DNA of 64,000 nucleotides from Candidatus Methylopumilus rimovensis (GTDB lineage Bacteria; Pseudomonadota; Gammaproteobacteria; Burkholderiales; Methylophilaceae). The stretch is taken from positions 1 through 64,000 of the forward strand of contig NZ_CP040986.1 of assembly GCF_006364615.1 (NCBI RefSeq). The letters are read 5' to 3'. The position numbers were made by a program, and so were the translations under genes. Shown here piece by piece: positions 12,500 to 22,000 of this stretch. The notes beneath the pieces were generated by a model. That model worked only from the letters and a program-made list of their open reading frames with translations. It was not told where the DNA came from and did no database searches. Position 1 is the first letter of the stretch. Every line of letters starts with the position of its first letter.

Positions 12500-13521
12500 T
12501 GAGTTACACCATAAAACTTTTACCCAGTGGACATACCTTTCAAGCCAAGGGAAGCCAAACAATTGTAGAGGCAGCAATTGATGCGGGTGTTCATTTACCA
12601 TATGGTTGTCGAAATGGCGCTTGTGGCGCATGCAAAGGCAAAATCGTTGAGGGTAAAGTACATTTAGAAGAGTATCAATCAGCCATTATCTCAGAAGAAG
12701 AGATTAAAAATGGTATGACACTGTTTTGTAGAGCAATGCCAATAGAAAATTTAACCATTGAGATTAAAGAATTGGGAAGCACTAATAATATTAAGCCTAA
12801 AATATTTCCTGTGCGTGTTGAGGCTTTAGAGAAACTTACATCTGATGTCATGTTGATGAAATTAAAACTCCCAAGCACTGACAAACTTCAATTTGTAGCA
12901 GGACAATACTTAGAGTTTTTACTTAAAGATGGAAAGCGCCGAGCATTTTCGATTGCAAGCCCCTCATATGAATCCTCATTACTTGAGATACATCTTAGAT
13001 TAATTCCAGGTGGCGAATTTACAGAATATGTATTCCAAGAAATGAAAGAAAAATCTATTTTGCGCGTGGAAGGTCCATTTGGAAATTTCTTCTTACGCGA
13101 AAATTCTATAAAGCCTATTATTTTTGTAGCTGGGGGAACGGGCTTTGCACCAATCAAGGGCATGATTGAAGAATCTATTCAAAAAGGCATGAAACGACCT
13201 ATTAGGCTTTATCGTGGCGCAAGAATATTAGAAGATTTATATATGGATGCGTTATGCAAAAAATGGGCACACGAATTTTCGCACATTGAATATATACCTG
13301 TATTGTCAGAATCACGCAAAGAAGATAAATGGCAGGGATGCGAAGGCTTGGTGCATGAAGTTGTCTTAAAAGACTTTACAAGTCTGAATGACTACCAGCT
13401 ATATTGTTGTGGTGCCCCACAAATGGTAGAAGTCGCTCATAAAGCATTTATTGCACAAGGACTTCCGGAAGATGAATTTTATTCAGATGCCTTTACATTT
13501 GCAGCACCCTTAAAAAAATAG
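12499..13521 (+). CDS. 2Fe-2S ferredoxin/FAD-NAD(P)H reductase (CDP-6-deoxyglucoseen reductase-like)
   Basis: An N-terminal plant-type ferredoxin domain with cluster ligands C37, C42, C45 and C77 (YGCRNGACGACKG ... LFCRAM) is fused to a FAD-binding and NAD(P)H-binding ferredoxin reductase module (RRAFSIASPS, AGGTGFAPIKGMIE). Such proteins carry electrons from NAD(P)H to an oxygenase or similar partner. Databases usually label the betaproteobacterial form CDP-6-deoxy-delta-3,4-glucoseen reductase, but no deoxysugar genes are nearby, so that name is probably not its function. Overlaps fxsA by 1 nt; followed by a terminator. Confidence 0.82.
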   Translation: MSYTIKLLPSGHTFQAKGSQTIVEAAIDAGVHLPYGCRNGACGACKGKIVEGKVHLEEYQSAIISEEEIKNGMTLFCRAMPIENLTIEIKELGSTNNIKPKIFPVRVEALEKLTSDVMLMKLKLPSTDKLQFVAGQYLEFLLKDGKRRAFSIASPSYESSLLEIHLRLIPGGEFTEYVFQEMKEKSILRVEGPFGNFFLRENSIKPIIFVAGGTGFAPIKGMIEESIQKGMKRPIRLYRGARILEDLYMDALCKKWAHEFSHIEYIPVLSESRKEDKWQGCEGLVHEVVLKDFTSLNDYQLYCCGAPQMVEVAHKAFIAQGLPEDEFYSDAFTFAAPLKK

Positions 13522-13536
13522 AAACAAATAAGCATA

Positions 13537-13562
13537 AAAAAAGGCGCTGTAAGCGCCTTTTT
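13537..13562 (+). terminator. Bidirectional intrinsic terminator
   Basis: GGCGCT-GTA-AGCGCC stem (13543-13557) flanked by an A-run on the left and TTTTT on the right. It serves the reductase gene on the plus strand and the convergent Ala/Lys peptide gene on the minus strand. Confidence 0.88.
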
Positions 13563-13582
13563 CTTTGGATACAAAAAGCTAA

Positions 13583-13714
13583 TTATTTAGCAGCTTTAGC
13601 ATCAGCAGCTGGTTTAGCAGCTTTAGCATCAGCAGCTGGAGCAGCTGGTTTAGCAGCTTTAGCATCAGCAGCTGGAGCAGCTTTAGCATCAGCAGCTGGT
13701 TTAGCAGCGTCAGC
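13583..13714 (-). repeat. Tandem short repeats encoding AADAKAAKP units
   Basis: Repeated blocks of about 24-36 nt (forward-strand text TTTAGCATCAGCAGCTGG recurs several times) encode the Ala/Lys units of the small exported protein. Such DNA is prone to slippage, so copy number may vary between strains. Confidence 0.7.
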
Positions 13715-13777
13715 AGCGAAAGCGTTTAAAGAAAGTGCGAATAAACCTGCAACTAATGAAGCGAATAACTTAGACAT
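13583..13777 (-). CDS. Small exported Ala/Lys/Asp/Pro-repeat protein
   Basis: 64 codons: a signal peptide (MSKLFASLVAGLFALSLNAFA, with AFA-AD as likely cleavage site) followed by about 43 residues built almost only from A, K, D and P in repeats of the type AADAKAAKP. AAGGA stands 7 nt before ATG. It has its own promoter-like -10, a leader with two perfect stem-loops, and a terminator, so it looks like a well-expressed monocistron. The mature peptide is probably disordered or helical in the periplasm or outside the cell. Function unknown; no catalytic residues. Confidence 0.75.
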   Translation of the reverse strand: MSKLFASLVAGLFALSLNAFAADAAKPAADAKAAPAADAKAAKPAAPAADAKAAKPAADAKAAK

Positions 13778-13807
13778 GTAATTTCCTTAAATATTAATTA
13801 AACAAAA

Positions 13808-13853
13808 ATATGTATCAAAGTGATACATATTGAATCGTGAATAAAGCACGATT
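13808..13853 (-). promoter_or_regulatory. Two stem-loops in the leader of the Ala/Lys peptide gene
   Basis: Perfect 10-bp inverted repeat ATATGTATCA-AAG-TGATACATAT at 13808-13830, and a 7-bp one AATCGTG/CACGATT with a 7-nt loop at 13833-13853. Both lie between the -10 at 13862-13867 and the ATG at 13777, so they would form back-to-back hairpins at the mRNA 5' end. The first could equally be a DNA operator. Confidence 0.6.
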
Positions 13854-13861
13854 TGACGCGC

Positions 13862-13867
13862 ATTATA
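13862..13867 (-). promoter_or_regulatory. -10 element of the Ala/Lys peptide gene
   Basis: Perfect TATAAT on the minus strand, predicting a start near 13855 and a leader of about 78 nt. No strong -35: TTGTAG at 13887-13892 is the best match, with a 19-nt spacer. Confidence 0.5.
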
Positions 13868-13973
13868 CATGAGCCACAATTTTTATCTACAAAAATACGA
13901 CTCACAGTCAAAGACTTAAATATTCTGAAGAAGTTCCATGATGTTTATAGCGCATATACAAAGAAAATAATTT

Positions 13974-14372
13974 TTAATTAAAACGACTTTGCAATATAGC
14001 GCTATAAAACTCAATCATAGCTTGCTTTACAGCGCCTATTGTAAATTTAATAGCATGAAAAATTTTTGTAATATGTCCTAAAAGCGAAGCATAAACTTCA
14101 TGACCTAGGAAAATATTTATACCAAATCCAATGCCAAAACAAATCAAGACAATAAAGGAATGAGTAATTAAATGTCGAGGTAATTCCTTAACGAATGGAT
14201 TATTTCTCTTTCCTATTTTCTTAAATTTAAAATTCTTGAAATGAAAAAAATAATAACTGATAGTTTGAAATGCAATGATAAGCAAGAGCCAAGAACAATT
14301 TAAATTATTAAGACCGACTAAAATAGACAGAATAATACTTATAAGCAATCCAAGCTTTCCAACAAGTTTCAT
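13974..14372 (-). CDS. Unknown small membrane protein (132 aa)
   Basis: Not recognised. It starts MKLVGKLGLLISIILSILVG and shows three probable membrane helices (about 5-22, 27-43 and 70-90), separated by a basic stretch FKNFKFKKIGKR, with an amphipathic C-terminal region. It lies downstream of hemC-hemD on the same strand after a 90-nt gap, where many Betaproteobacteria have hemX. It shows no HemX features and is too short, so the position does not give a function. Confidence 0.6.
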   Translation of the reverse strand: MKLVGKLGLLISIILSILVGLNNLNCSWLLLIIAFQTISYYFFHFKNFKFKKIGKRNNPFVKELPRHLITHSFIVLICFGIGFGINIFLGHEVYASLLGHITKIFHAIKFTIGAVKQAMIEFYSAILQSRFN

Positions 14373-14462
14373 ATACGGCTTAGTGAATTAAAGACTCACT
14401 AATTTAGCATTTGAGTTTTATTACACAATCCACAATACGCAGCGATATTTTTTATTAAAAAA

Positions 14463-15236
14463 TTAATGATCGATTGTTTCTAAAAGTTTTTTCATCATTG
14501 ATTGATCAGACGGTTCGTCTGACGCAAAAGTCATAAAAGATTCTCTTTCAAGCACGCTTACCATTCTTGGATGATTTACAATAAAAAGAACATCTTTTAA
14601 AAAATTCATATCTTTCAAACGGCTTAAACGAACAAATTCTTTGCATGCTTCCGAGCTTGTAATAAATACTGCTGAAATATGAATTTTTTCGGAAAAAGCC
14701 TTTAGTAAATCTAAATTACTCTGAGGAAAAGTGCGTGTATAACATTCCGCATAAGTGACCTCAGCGCCTCGAGCCCTTAATGTTTCTGCCAAAGTTTCTC
14801 GACCGCCTTCACCTCTAAAAATTACAATTTTTTTATTTTTAATGTCATTCATTTCCTTGGTAGCAAGCAAACCTTCACTATCAAAGTTTTCATCTGGGAT
14901 GAGTACATTATTTACATCAAATAATTTCAATGCTTTTTGAGTAGATGGCCCAATAGCTGCAAATTGGGTTAACTTAGGTAATGTGTGAAATGCCTGTTTT
15001 ACTACCGGCATACCAAATTGAACTGCATTTGAGCTAATAAAAATAGCCCAATCATAATCATCTAATTTCAAAACGATATTTTGAAAAATTTCATTTTGGC
15101 TTTTTGACTTGATTTCAAGCAATGGAAATTCAATTGGATGTCCTTGGTGCTCGTTCACCAAAGCTTTAATTTCCCCTGTTTGATGAGAGGGACGTGTAAT
15201 TACAATACCTGTTTGATGGAGTTCTTTTTTGCTCAT
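14463..15236 (-). CDS. hemD: Uroporphyrinogen-III synthase
   Basis: HemD closes hydroxymethylbilane with ring D inversion to uroporphyrinogen III, the branch point of heme and siroheme. The family is poorly conserved, but this one has ITRPSHQTGEI near the N terminus, AIGPSTQKAL (about 92-101), and the C-terminal ITSSEACKEF block. The ATG overlaps the hemC stop by 4 nt, confirming the assignment. Length 257 is normal. Confidence 0.93.
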   Translation of the reverse strand: MSKKELHQTGIVITRPSHQTGEIKALVNEHQGHPIEFPLLEIKSKSQNEIFQNIVLKLDDYDWAIFISSNAVQFGMPVVKQAFHTLPKLTQFAAIGPSTQKALKLFDVNNVLIPDENFDSEGLLATKEMNDIKNKKIVIFRGEGGRETLAETLRARGAEVTYAECYTRTFPQSNLDLLKAFSEKIHISAVFITSSEACKEFVRLSRLKDMNFLKDVLFIVNHPRMVSVLERESFMTFASDEPSDQSMMKKLLETIDH

Positions 15237-16162
15237 ATCGCAAGACTTGCTAAAATTTTATCTGCACCTTGATCAAGAAGTTGCTTAGCGAGTTTTTCGC
15301 CAAGCTTTTCAGCGTCTTCAATGGAGCCTTCAACTTTATCTTTGACCATTTCTTTTCCATCAATAGAAGCGACAAAGCCCTGTAGTTTAAGTAATTTATT
15401 TTCAATAATGGCATGCGCGCCAAGAGGCACAGTGCAACTACCACCTAAAGTTCGACTCATTTCTCTTTCAGCTAAAACACACTGAGCCGTCTCATAATGA
15501 TGAAGTGGCTTTAATAGCTCAACAAGATCAGCTCGTACTTTTAATATTTCAATAGCAAGCGCACCTTGCCCCACTGCAGGAATTGAATTTTCAGGAGACA
15601 TATATTGTCGGATTCGCGTTTTTAATTTGAGTCGAATGAGTCCAGCTGCTGCCAAAATAATTCCTTGATATTGTTTTTTATCGAGTTTTCTTAATCGGGT
15701 TTGCAAATTACCTCGTAAAGGCTCAATAACTAGCTCAGGAAACCGACGTTGTAGTTGACTTTGTCGGCGAAGACTTGAAGTGCCTACAACACTTCCAGGA
15801 GGCAGCATCTCGAGCGCTCCAAAGTCATTAGAAATGAACGCATCTCTTGCATCTTCTCGCTTCCCAATTGCGGCAATCATGAATTCATCACTTAAATGCA
15901 TGGGTAAATCTTTGAGAGAATGCACAGCAATATCAGCTTCTTTATTTTGTAATGCGACTTCAAGCTCTTTAATAAAAAGACCTTTGCCACCAATTTTAGA
16001 GAGTGATTTATTAAGTGTTTTATCACCTTGGGTTGTCATACCAAGAATACTCACTTCTAATCTCGGATATAAAGATAAAAGTTGTGACTTAATATATTCG
16101 GCTTGCCAAATCGCAAGCTCACTTTCGCGTGTCGCGATGGTTATATGTTTAGGCTGGGTCAT
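15233..16162 (-). CDS. hemC: Hydroxymethylbilane synthase (porphobilinogen deaminase)
   Basis: HemC links four porphobilinogens into hydroxymethylbilane on a covalent dipyrromethane cofactor. GGSCTVPLGAHA places the cofactor-binding cysteine at C243 (E. coli C242). Other motifs: ATRESELAIWQAEY, GKGLFIKELE, VGTSSLRRQSQL. Length 309 is typical. It is the first gene of hemC-hemD and divergent from argH. Confidence 0.97.
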   Translation of the reverse strand: MTQPKHITIATRESELAIWQAEYIKSQLLSLYPRLEVSILGMTTQGDKTLNKSLSKIGGKGLFIKELEVALQNKEADIAVHSLKDLPMHLSDEFMIAAIGKREDARDAFISNDFGALEMLPPGSVVGTSSLRRQSQLQRRFPELVIEPLRGNLQTRLRKLDKKQYQGIILAAAGLIRLKLKTRIRQYMSPENSIPAVGQGALAIEILKVRADLVELLKPLHHYETAQCVLAEREMSRTLGGSCTVPLGAHAIIENKLLKLQGFVASIDGKEMVKDKVEGSIEDAEKLGEKLAKQLLDQGADKILASLAI

Positions 16163-16191
16163 AGTTGAAATTAAAACGAATAAGACATTTT

Positions 16192-16244
16192 ATCATAAGC
16201 TAGGCCATTGAAAATTTAGAAAATCATAAGCTTTAGCTTATACT
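16192..16244 (+). promoter_or_regulatory. argH promoter region with direct and inverted repeats
   Basis: A -10 TATACT lies at 16239-16244 with a weak -35 TTAGAA at 16216-16221 (17-nt spacer). ATCATAAGCT occurs twice, at 16192-16201 and 16223-16232, 31 bp apart. The second copy is part of a palindrome ATAAGCT-TT-AGCTTAT at 16226-16241 that covers spacer and -10. The arrangement looks like an operator, regulator unknown. Confidence 0.5.
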
Positions 16245-16251
16245 TTCACCT

Positions 16252-17646
16252 ATGGCTAAAAAAGAGACAAAAAAAGCGAATTGGTCAGGCAGATTTAATG
16301 AGCCTGTGACAGAACTCGTTAAAAGATTTACAGCATCGATTAACTTCGACCAGAAATTAGGTCTTTACGACATTGAAGGATCAATGGCACACGCTGAAAT
16401 GTTAGCTGCACAAAAAATTATCACACAAAAAGATTTAAAAGCGATTCAAGATGGCTTACAGAACATTCAAAAAGAAATCTTAACGGGCACCTTTAAATGG
16501 TCAGTCGATTTAGAAGATGTACATTTAAATATTGAAAAAAGATTAACGGATAAAATTGGTGAGGCCGGTAAAAAATTACATACAGGCAGGTCAAGAAATG
16601 ATCAGGTCGCCACTGATTTGAGGTTATGGTTAAGAGCGATTACAGATGAAACGATCCAAAAAATTAGAACGCTTCAGTTGTCGGTTGTTCAGTTAGCAGA
16701 TAAACATCAAAAAACAATCATGCCTGGCTTCACACATCTTCAAGTGGCCCAGCCTGTGACTTTCGGTCATCATTTGATGGCTTACTATGAAATGTTGCAA
16801 AGAGATCTTACAAGATTTGAAGACGCCAAAAAAAGAATGAATCAATTGCCGCTCGGTGCCGCGGCACTTGCGGGTACAAGTTACCCTATTGATAGAAACA
16901 AGGTAGCTAAAAAACTTAAATTTGATGGCGTATGTGAAAACTCTATAGACGCAGTTTCAGATAGAGATTTTGCAATTGAATTTACTTTTGCAGCTTCTTT
17001 ATTAATGACGCATTTATCAAGATTTTCAGAAGAACTTATTATGTGGTCGAGTCCGATGTTTGGATTTATAGAAATTGCCGATAGATTTTGTACCGGTTCA
17101 TCGATCATGCCGCAAAAAAAGAATCCAGACGTGCCAGAATTAGTGAGAGGCAAAACAGGAAGAGTGACAGGGCATTTAATGGGCCTTCTTATGCTTATGA
17201 AAGCACAGCCCCTTGCTTATAATAAAGATAACCAAGAAGATAAAGAGCCTCTTTTTGATACCGCTAATACAATTTTAGATGCACTGACTATTTATGCAGA
17301 TATGCTAAAAGGCATCACCGTCAATGAAAAAAATATGAAAGAAGCGACTTTAAAAGGATACGCTACCGCCACTGACTTAGCAGATTATCTTGTGATCAAA
17401 GGTGTAGCATTTAGAGATGCACATGAAATTGTTGCAAAAGCTGTACATGCAGCTATAAAAAACAAATGTGATTTGTCAGAACTTAAAATAGATGAATTGA
17501 AAAAATTTAGTAAGATGATTTCAAGTGACGTATATAAACATCTCACGCTTGAGGGGTCAATCAAGTCCAGAAATCACATAGGCGGTACGTCCTATGATCA
17601 AGTTAAAAAGGCGATTGAAAAAGCTAAAAAATCTTTAAATCAATAA
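16252..17646 (+). CDS. argH: Argininosuccinate lyase
   Basis: ArgH splits argininosuccinate into arginine and fumarate, the last step of arginine synthesis. Motifs: WSGRFNEPV at the N terminus, [17 protein letters not shown], and the fumarase/aspartase superfamily signature [16 protein letters not shown]. Length 464 is normal. No Shine-Dalgarno precedes the ATG and the predicted transcript would start at or within 2 nt of it, so it may be leaderless. Confidence 0.97.
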   Translation: MAKKETKKANWSGRFNEPVTELVKRFTASINFDQKLGLYDIEGSMAHAEMLAAQKIITQKDLKAIQDGLQNIQKEILTGTFKWSVDLEDVHLNIEKRLTDKIGEAGKKLHTGRSRNDQVATDLRLWLRAITDETIQKIRTLQLSVVQLADKHQKTIMPGFTHLQVAQPVTFGHHLMAYYEMLQRDLTRFEDAKKRMNQLPLGAAALAGTSYPIDRNKVAKKLKFDGVCENSIDAVSDRDFAIEFTFAASLLMTHLSRFSEELIMWSSPMFGFIEIADRFCTGSSIMPQKKNPDVPELVRGKTGRVTGHLMGLLMLMKAQPLAYNKDNQEDKEPLFDTANTILDALTIYADMLKGITVNEKNMKEATLKGYATATDLADYLVIKGVAFRDAHEIVAKAVHAAIKNKCDLSELKIDELKKFSKMISSDVYKHLTLEGSIKSRNHIGGTSYDQVKKAIEKAKKSLNQ

Positions 17647-17660
17647 TTAATTTAAAGATT
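17630..17660 (+). terminator. AT-rich bidirectional terminator between argH and efflux gene
   Basis: Inverted repeat AATCTTTAAAT / ATTTAAAGATT with a 9-nt loop, flanked by an A-run and TTTTA. It overlaps the last argH codons and ends just before the convergent efflux stop. Low GC makes it weaker than classic terminators. Confidence 0.6.
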
Positions 17661-19055
17661 TTATTGAGTAGACCAGCTGCCGCCTAAAGATTTAAATAGT
17701 TCCACGCTCGCCATAAGTCTCAATTGCCTTTTTTGAATATATGCAATCGATGCATCGTTGTATATACGCTGAGCATCAAGATATTCTAGGTAGCTTGAAT
17801 AACCAGCTTTGTAGCGATTTGATGCAATATCCATTGCTTTCTTTGCTGCGTCTTGCGTAAGTTTTAAATCATTTTCTTGTTCAGTATATTCTTTTAAAGA
17901 AACGATCGCGTTATTCACTTCTTTAAAAGCATTTTGTATAGAAGACTCATAATAGCTAAGCGCCTGTTTTTGTTTGGCTGTCGCTTGAGAAACTCTCGTT
18001 TGCGCTCTTCCCGAATCAAAAATTGGTAGTGTTAATCCCAAACCGATTCCCCATATATCTGAACCAGTTTTATCGATGTTTTTTAATTCAGCACTTTCTC
18101 TCCCGAAATTTGCTGTAAGAACAATATTTGGAAAAAGAGCCGCCTTAGCAACGCCAATATTTGCATTAGCTGCAATCATTATTTGTTCAGCTTCTTTAAT
18201 ATCTGGCCGTGATTCTAAAAGTGACGATGGCATATTAGCCGGAGGTATAGGAGGTGTGACCAAGGCATCTAATTTATTTTCTGGAATATTTAAATTCATA
18301 TCGCCCGATAAAAGAATAAGCTGATTCGCAACGATTTCGCGTTGACGCATAAGATCGCTAAGTTGAGCTGAAAGATTATTTAAAGCTGCTTCTGCTTGAT
18401 GAAGATCGAGCGCTGATATAAGCCCGCTCTCCAAACGCTTTTTGGTTAGCTCTAAATTTTCTTTGCGAGATACCACATTTTCTTTTAAAGCTAGTATTTG
18501 TGAATCAATACTCCGTAATAATAAGTAATTACTTGCAAGCGTGCTTTGTAAACTCAGTACCACAGTATCTTTTGAATATTGAGATGCAATATATTCTGCG
18601 CGCGCTGATTCTTTTGCTCGACGTAACCTTCCCCAAAAGTCTAGCTCAAATGATGTGCCTAATTGAATATTAAAATTTTTACGAAAAGGCTGTACAAAAC
18701 TTGGAGGAATAATGCCATTTTCAGTTGCTTTGCTCCGATTTCCCTGAGACGTTAAATCTACAGAAGGTATTAGAGCAGCACCTACTTGTTTTAAATATGC
18801 ATCAGCCTCTTCTAATCTTGCAATGGCGGCATTTATATCTACATTCTTATTTAATGCTTTATCCATGAGATGATCAAGTGCCGGGTCCTGATAAAGCTTC
18901 CACCAATTATTTAAATCTGTGGCTATATTTTCCTTATTAACTTCTTGATGATAAGTATTAGGTAAATTAATCTCTGGGCGTTTGTAATCCGGACCAACCA
19001 ACGCACAACTGATTAAATTTGAAAAAATAAAAAGTAATAAAAGACGAAGTATCAT
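17661..19055 (-). CDS. RND efflux outer-membrane factor (OprM/NodT family lipoprotein)
   Basis: TolC-like channel that joins the inner-membrane pump to the outside. A lipoprotein signal ends LISC with C17 as the lipidated residue, followed by GPDYKRPE and the repeated outer-membrane efflux domains (WWKLYQDPALDHL, GLGLTLPIFDSGR, YLDAQRIYN), all typical of NodT/OprM. Length 464 is normal. It is third in the MFP-pump-channel operon, 2 nt after the pump gene. Confidence 0.93.
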   Translation of the reverse strand: MILRLLLLFIFSNLISCALVGPDYKRPEINLPNTYHQEVNKENIATDLNNWWKLYQDPALDHLMDKALNKNVDINAAIARLEEADAYLKQVGAALIPSVDLTSQGNRSKATENGIIPPSFVQPFRKNFNIQLGTSFELDFWGRLRRAKESARAEYIASQYSKDTVVLSLQSTLASNYLLLRSIDSQILALKENVVSRKENLELTKKRLESGLISALDLHQAEAALNNLSAQLSDLMRQREIVANQLILLSGDMNLNIPENKLDALVTPPIPPANMPSSLLESRPDIKEAEQIMIAANANIGVAKAALFPNIVLTANFGRESAELKNIDKTGSDIWGIGLGLTLPIFDSGRAQTRVSQATAKQKQALSYYESSIQNAFKEVNNAIVSLKEYTEQENDLKLTQDAAKKAMDIASNRYKAGYSSYLEYLDAQRIYNDASIAYIQKRQLRLMASVELFKSLGGSWSTQ

Positions 19056-19057
19056 TT

Positions 19058-22000
19058 TTATTTTTTCTCCTCATCAATATGGCCATGATGACGAATATGA
19101 TGACCACTAAGCCATACAAAGAAGAGTGGGATAAAAATAGTAGCTATAAAGGTTGCCAAAATCATGCCACCAAATACGCCAGTGCCCATAGATTGTCGTG
19201 CGGCTGCACCCGCCCCTGTCGCGAAGACAAGAGGCACAATACCAAAAACGAATGCCATGGATGTCATGACAATAGGTCTAAATCGAAGACGAGCAGCTTC
19301 AATAGCAGCCTCCATAATTGGCATACCCTCTTCCATTTTTTGGCTTGCGAATTCAACAATTAAAATTGCATTTTTAGCAGCAAGACCAATTAAAGTAATT
19401 AAGCCGATCTGAAAATAAATATCATTAGGCATGCCGCGAATCATGATAGCAATGAGAGCGCCAGCGATTGCAAATGGCACAGCCATAATCACTGCAAGAG
19501 GTAATGCCCATGTTTCAAATTGTGCAGCTAAAATCAAGAACACCATAATAATGGCGAAACCAAACGCAAAGAGTGCTGCAGAGCCGGTACGTTTTTCTTG
19601 GTAAGCTTGTCCTGTCCAAGCCATTTGATAGCCATCAGGTAAGCTTTCTTTTGCAATTTTCTCAACAAGTTTAATTGCGTCACCTGAGCTTACACCAAAG
19701 GCACCACCCGCTAGGACTTTAGCTGACAGTAACCCATTAAATCGTTCAAGCTGTTCAGCACCGACAATACTATTCACTGAGCTAACTGCTGAAAGGGGAA
19801 CCATAGCACCGGTATTTGAGCGCACATAAACTTTTCCTAGATCATCAGGCTTCATTCGATAAGGTGCTTCCGCTTGAAGTTGAACACGATAAGTTCTACC
19901 TGATTTATTAAAATCATTCACATAAAGTGAACCCATGGTGCTTTGAAGCGTGTCATAAATACTTGAGATAGGGATACCTAAACTCATGGCTTTGGCTTCA
20001 TCTACTTCAATAAAGAGTTGTGGTACGGTAGGCCTAAAAAAAGTATTAACACCTGTAAGGTGAGGTTCTTTGTTAAGTGCCTCTACAAATAAATTCACTG
20101 CCGCAAATAAACCTAATGGATTTGTATCGCTGCGACTTTGAATATAGATTTCCATGCTGCCAGAATTACCTAACCCACGAATGGACGGGGGGTTAAACGC
20201 GATTGCAAGACCGTCGGGCTGCATCATACCAATACCGAAAAGTTTATTGACAATGTCACTCGCAGAGCTTTTTCTTTCTGCCCAATCTTTTAATCTTACA
20301 AACATAGTAGCTGAATTTGATTTGTTACCACCACCAATAAGATCATAACCATTCACTGCAAATTGAAATGTGCTCGCAGGATCTGAAGCTATTGCGGAAC
20401 GTACAGCTTCTGTGGTTTTGGAAGTACGACTAATTGTAGCGCCATCAGGGAGCATCACCGCTGTGATTACATAACCTTGATCTTCAGAAGGTATAAAGCT
20501 TGTGGGCGTAAATTTAAAAAGAAAAACAGAACTAATCACAATACCAATAAAAACAATACCACCAATAAGGCGGTGACGGAGGGTACTATTAACGACCTTA
20601 ATATAAAAATGAGTTAAGCGATTAAAGCCATTATTAAAATGATCAAAAAATTTAGAATGAATATTGTTTGGATTTAAAATAATTGCGCATAATGCGGGCG
20701 TGAGTGTTAAGGCCACAATGCCAGATATCACCACAGCAATAGCTACTGTCACTGCAAACTGACGATAAAGCTCTCCTGCGATACCACCCATAAATGCAAC
20801 TGGCACAAAGACGGCACACAATACCAATACAATAGCAATTACTGCAGCAGCCACTTGTTCCATAGATTTAATAGCAGCCTTAATGGGAGAAAGTTTTTCT
20901 TCCGACATCAAGCGCTCAATATTTTCTAAAACGACAATGGCATCATCCACTACGATACCAATAGATAAGACCATAGCAAAAAGTGTCAGTGTGTTTATTG
21001 AAAAACCAAAAAGATATAAACCTGCAAATGTACCTATAAGAGATATTGGTACCGCAATGATAGGAATTAAAGTGGCGCGCCAATTTTGTAAAAATAAAAA
21101 TACGACAAGCACTACAAGAAGCATTGCTTCGCCCAACGTTTTGAATACTTCTTTCATAGATGCTTTTACAAAATTACTTGTGTCATAAGGAATTTCAAAA
21201 TCCATACCCTTAGGAAAGCGCTCTTTGAGTTCTGCCATTTTTTCTTTAATGCCTTTGGCCGTATCAAGAGCGTTAGCACCTGTTTGAAGGAAAATAGGAA
21301 TGCCTACGCCGGGTTTGCCATTCAATGTGGTATTAATATCATAGGTTTGTGCACCCAATTCGATGCGTGCAATGTCCTTGAGATAAAGAATGCCATCAGG
21401 CCCGCCAGCTCTTACGATAATATTTCCAAATTGGTCAGGATCTAACAATCGACCTTTTGCATTCACTGTATATATAAGCTGTTGATCAGTGACTGAGGGT
21501 TCTTGACCAATTTTACCTGCCGCATATTGTGCATTTTGGCTTTGAATGGCAGCTGCGATATCACTGGTCGTAATACCAAGCTGTGCCATTCGATCTGGTT
21601 TTAGCCAGATTCGCATAGAGTAATCGCGAGCTCCAAAAATGTTAGCATCACCCACACCTTTGACGCGTTTGATTTCATCTAATACGTTTAGCGTTGCATA
21701 GTTACTTAAATAAAGTGGATCAAATTGTTTATCTTTTGACGTGAGCATGACCACTAAAAGAATGTCATTTGATTTTTTTTGCACAATGACACCTGTGCGC
21801 CTTACCATTTCTGGTAAGCGAGGAGAAGCAATGTTGACACGATTACTTACATTGAAGGTAGCCTGATCAATGTTAGTGCCAATTTCAAAAGTTGCAGTTA
21901 TATTAAGGGTACCGCTAGAATCGGTGCTTGAATTAAAATAAAGAAGACCTTCAACACCACTTAATTGTTCCTCAATAGGCCCTGCTACTGTTTTAGAAAG

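Noticed and set aside
15780-16211. 143-codon plus-strand frame across hemC
   Set aside because: Shadow of hemC, whose motifs and length are complete.
19079-19363. Plus-strand frames within the RND pump gene
   Set aside because: Antisense shadows of a well-conserved pump; no ribosome site or family similarity.
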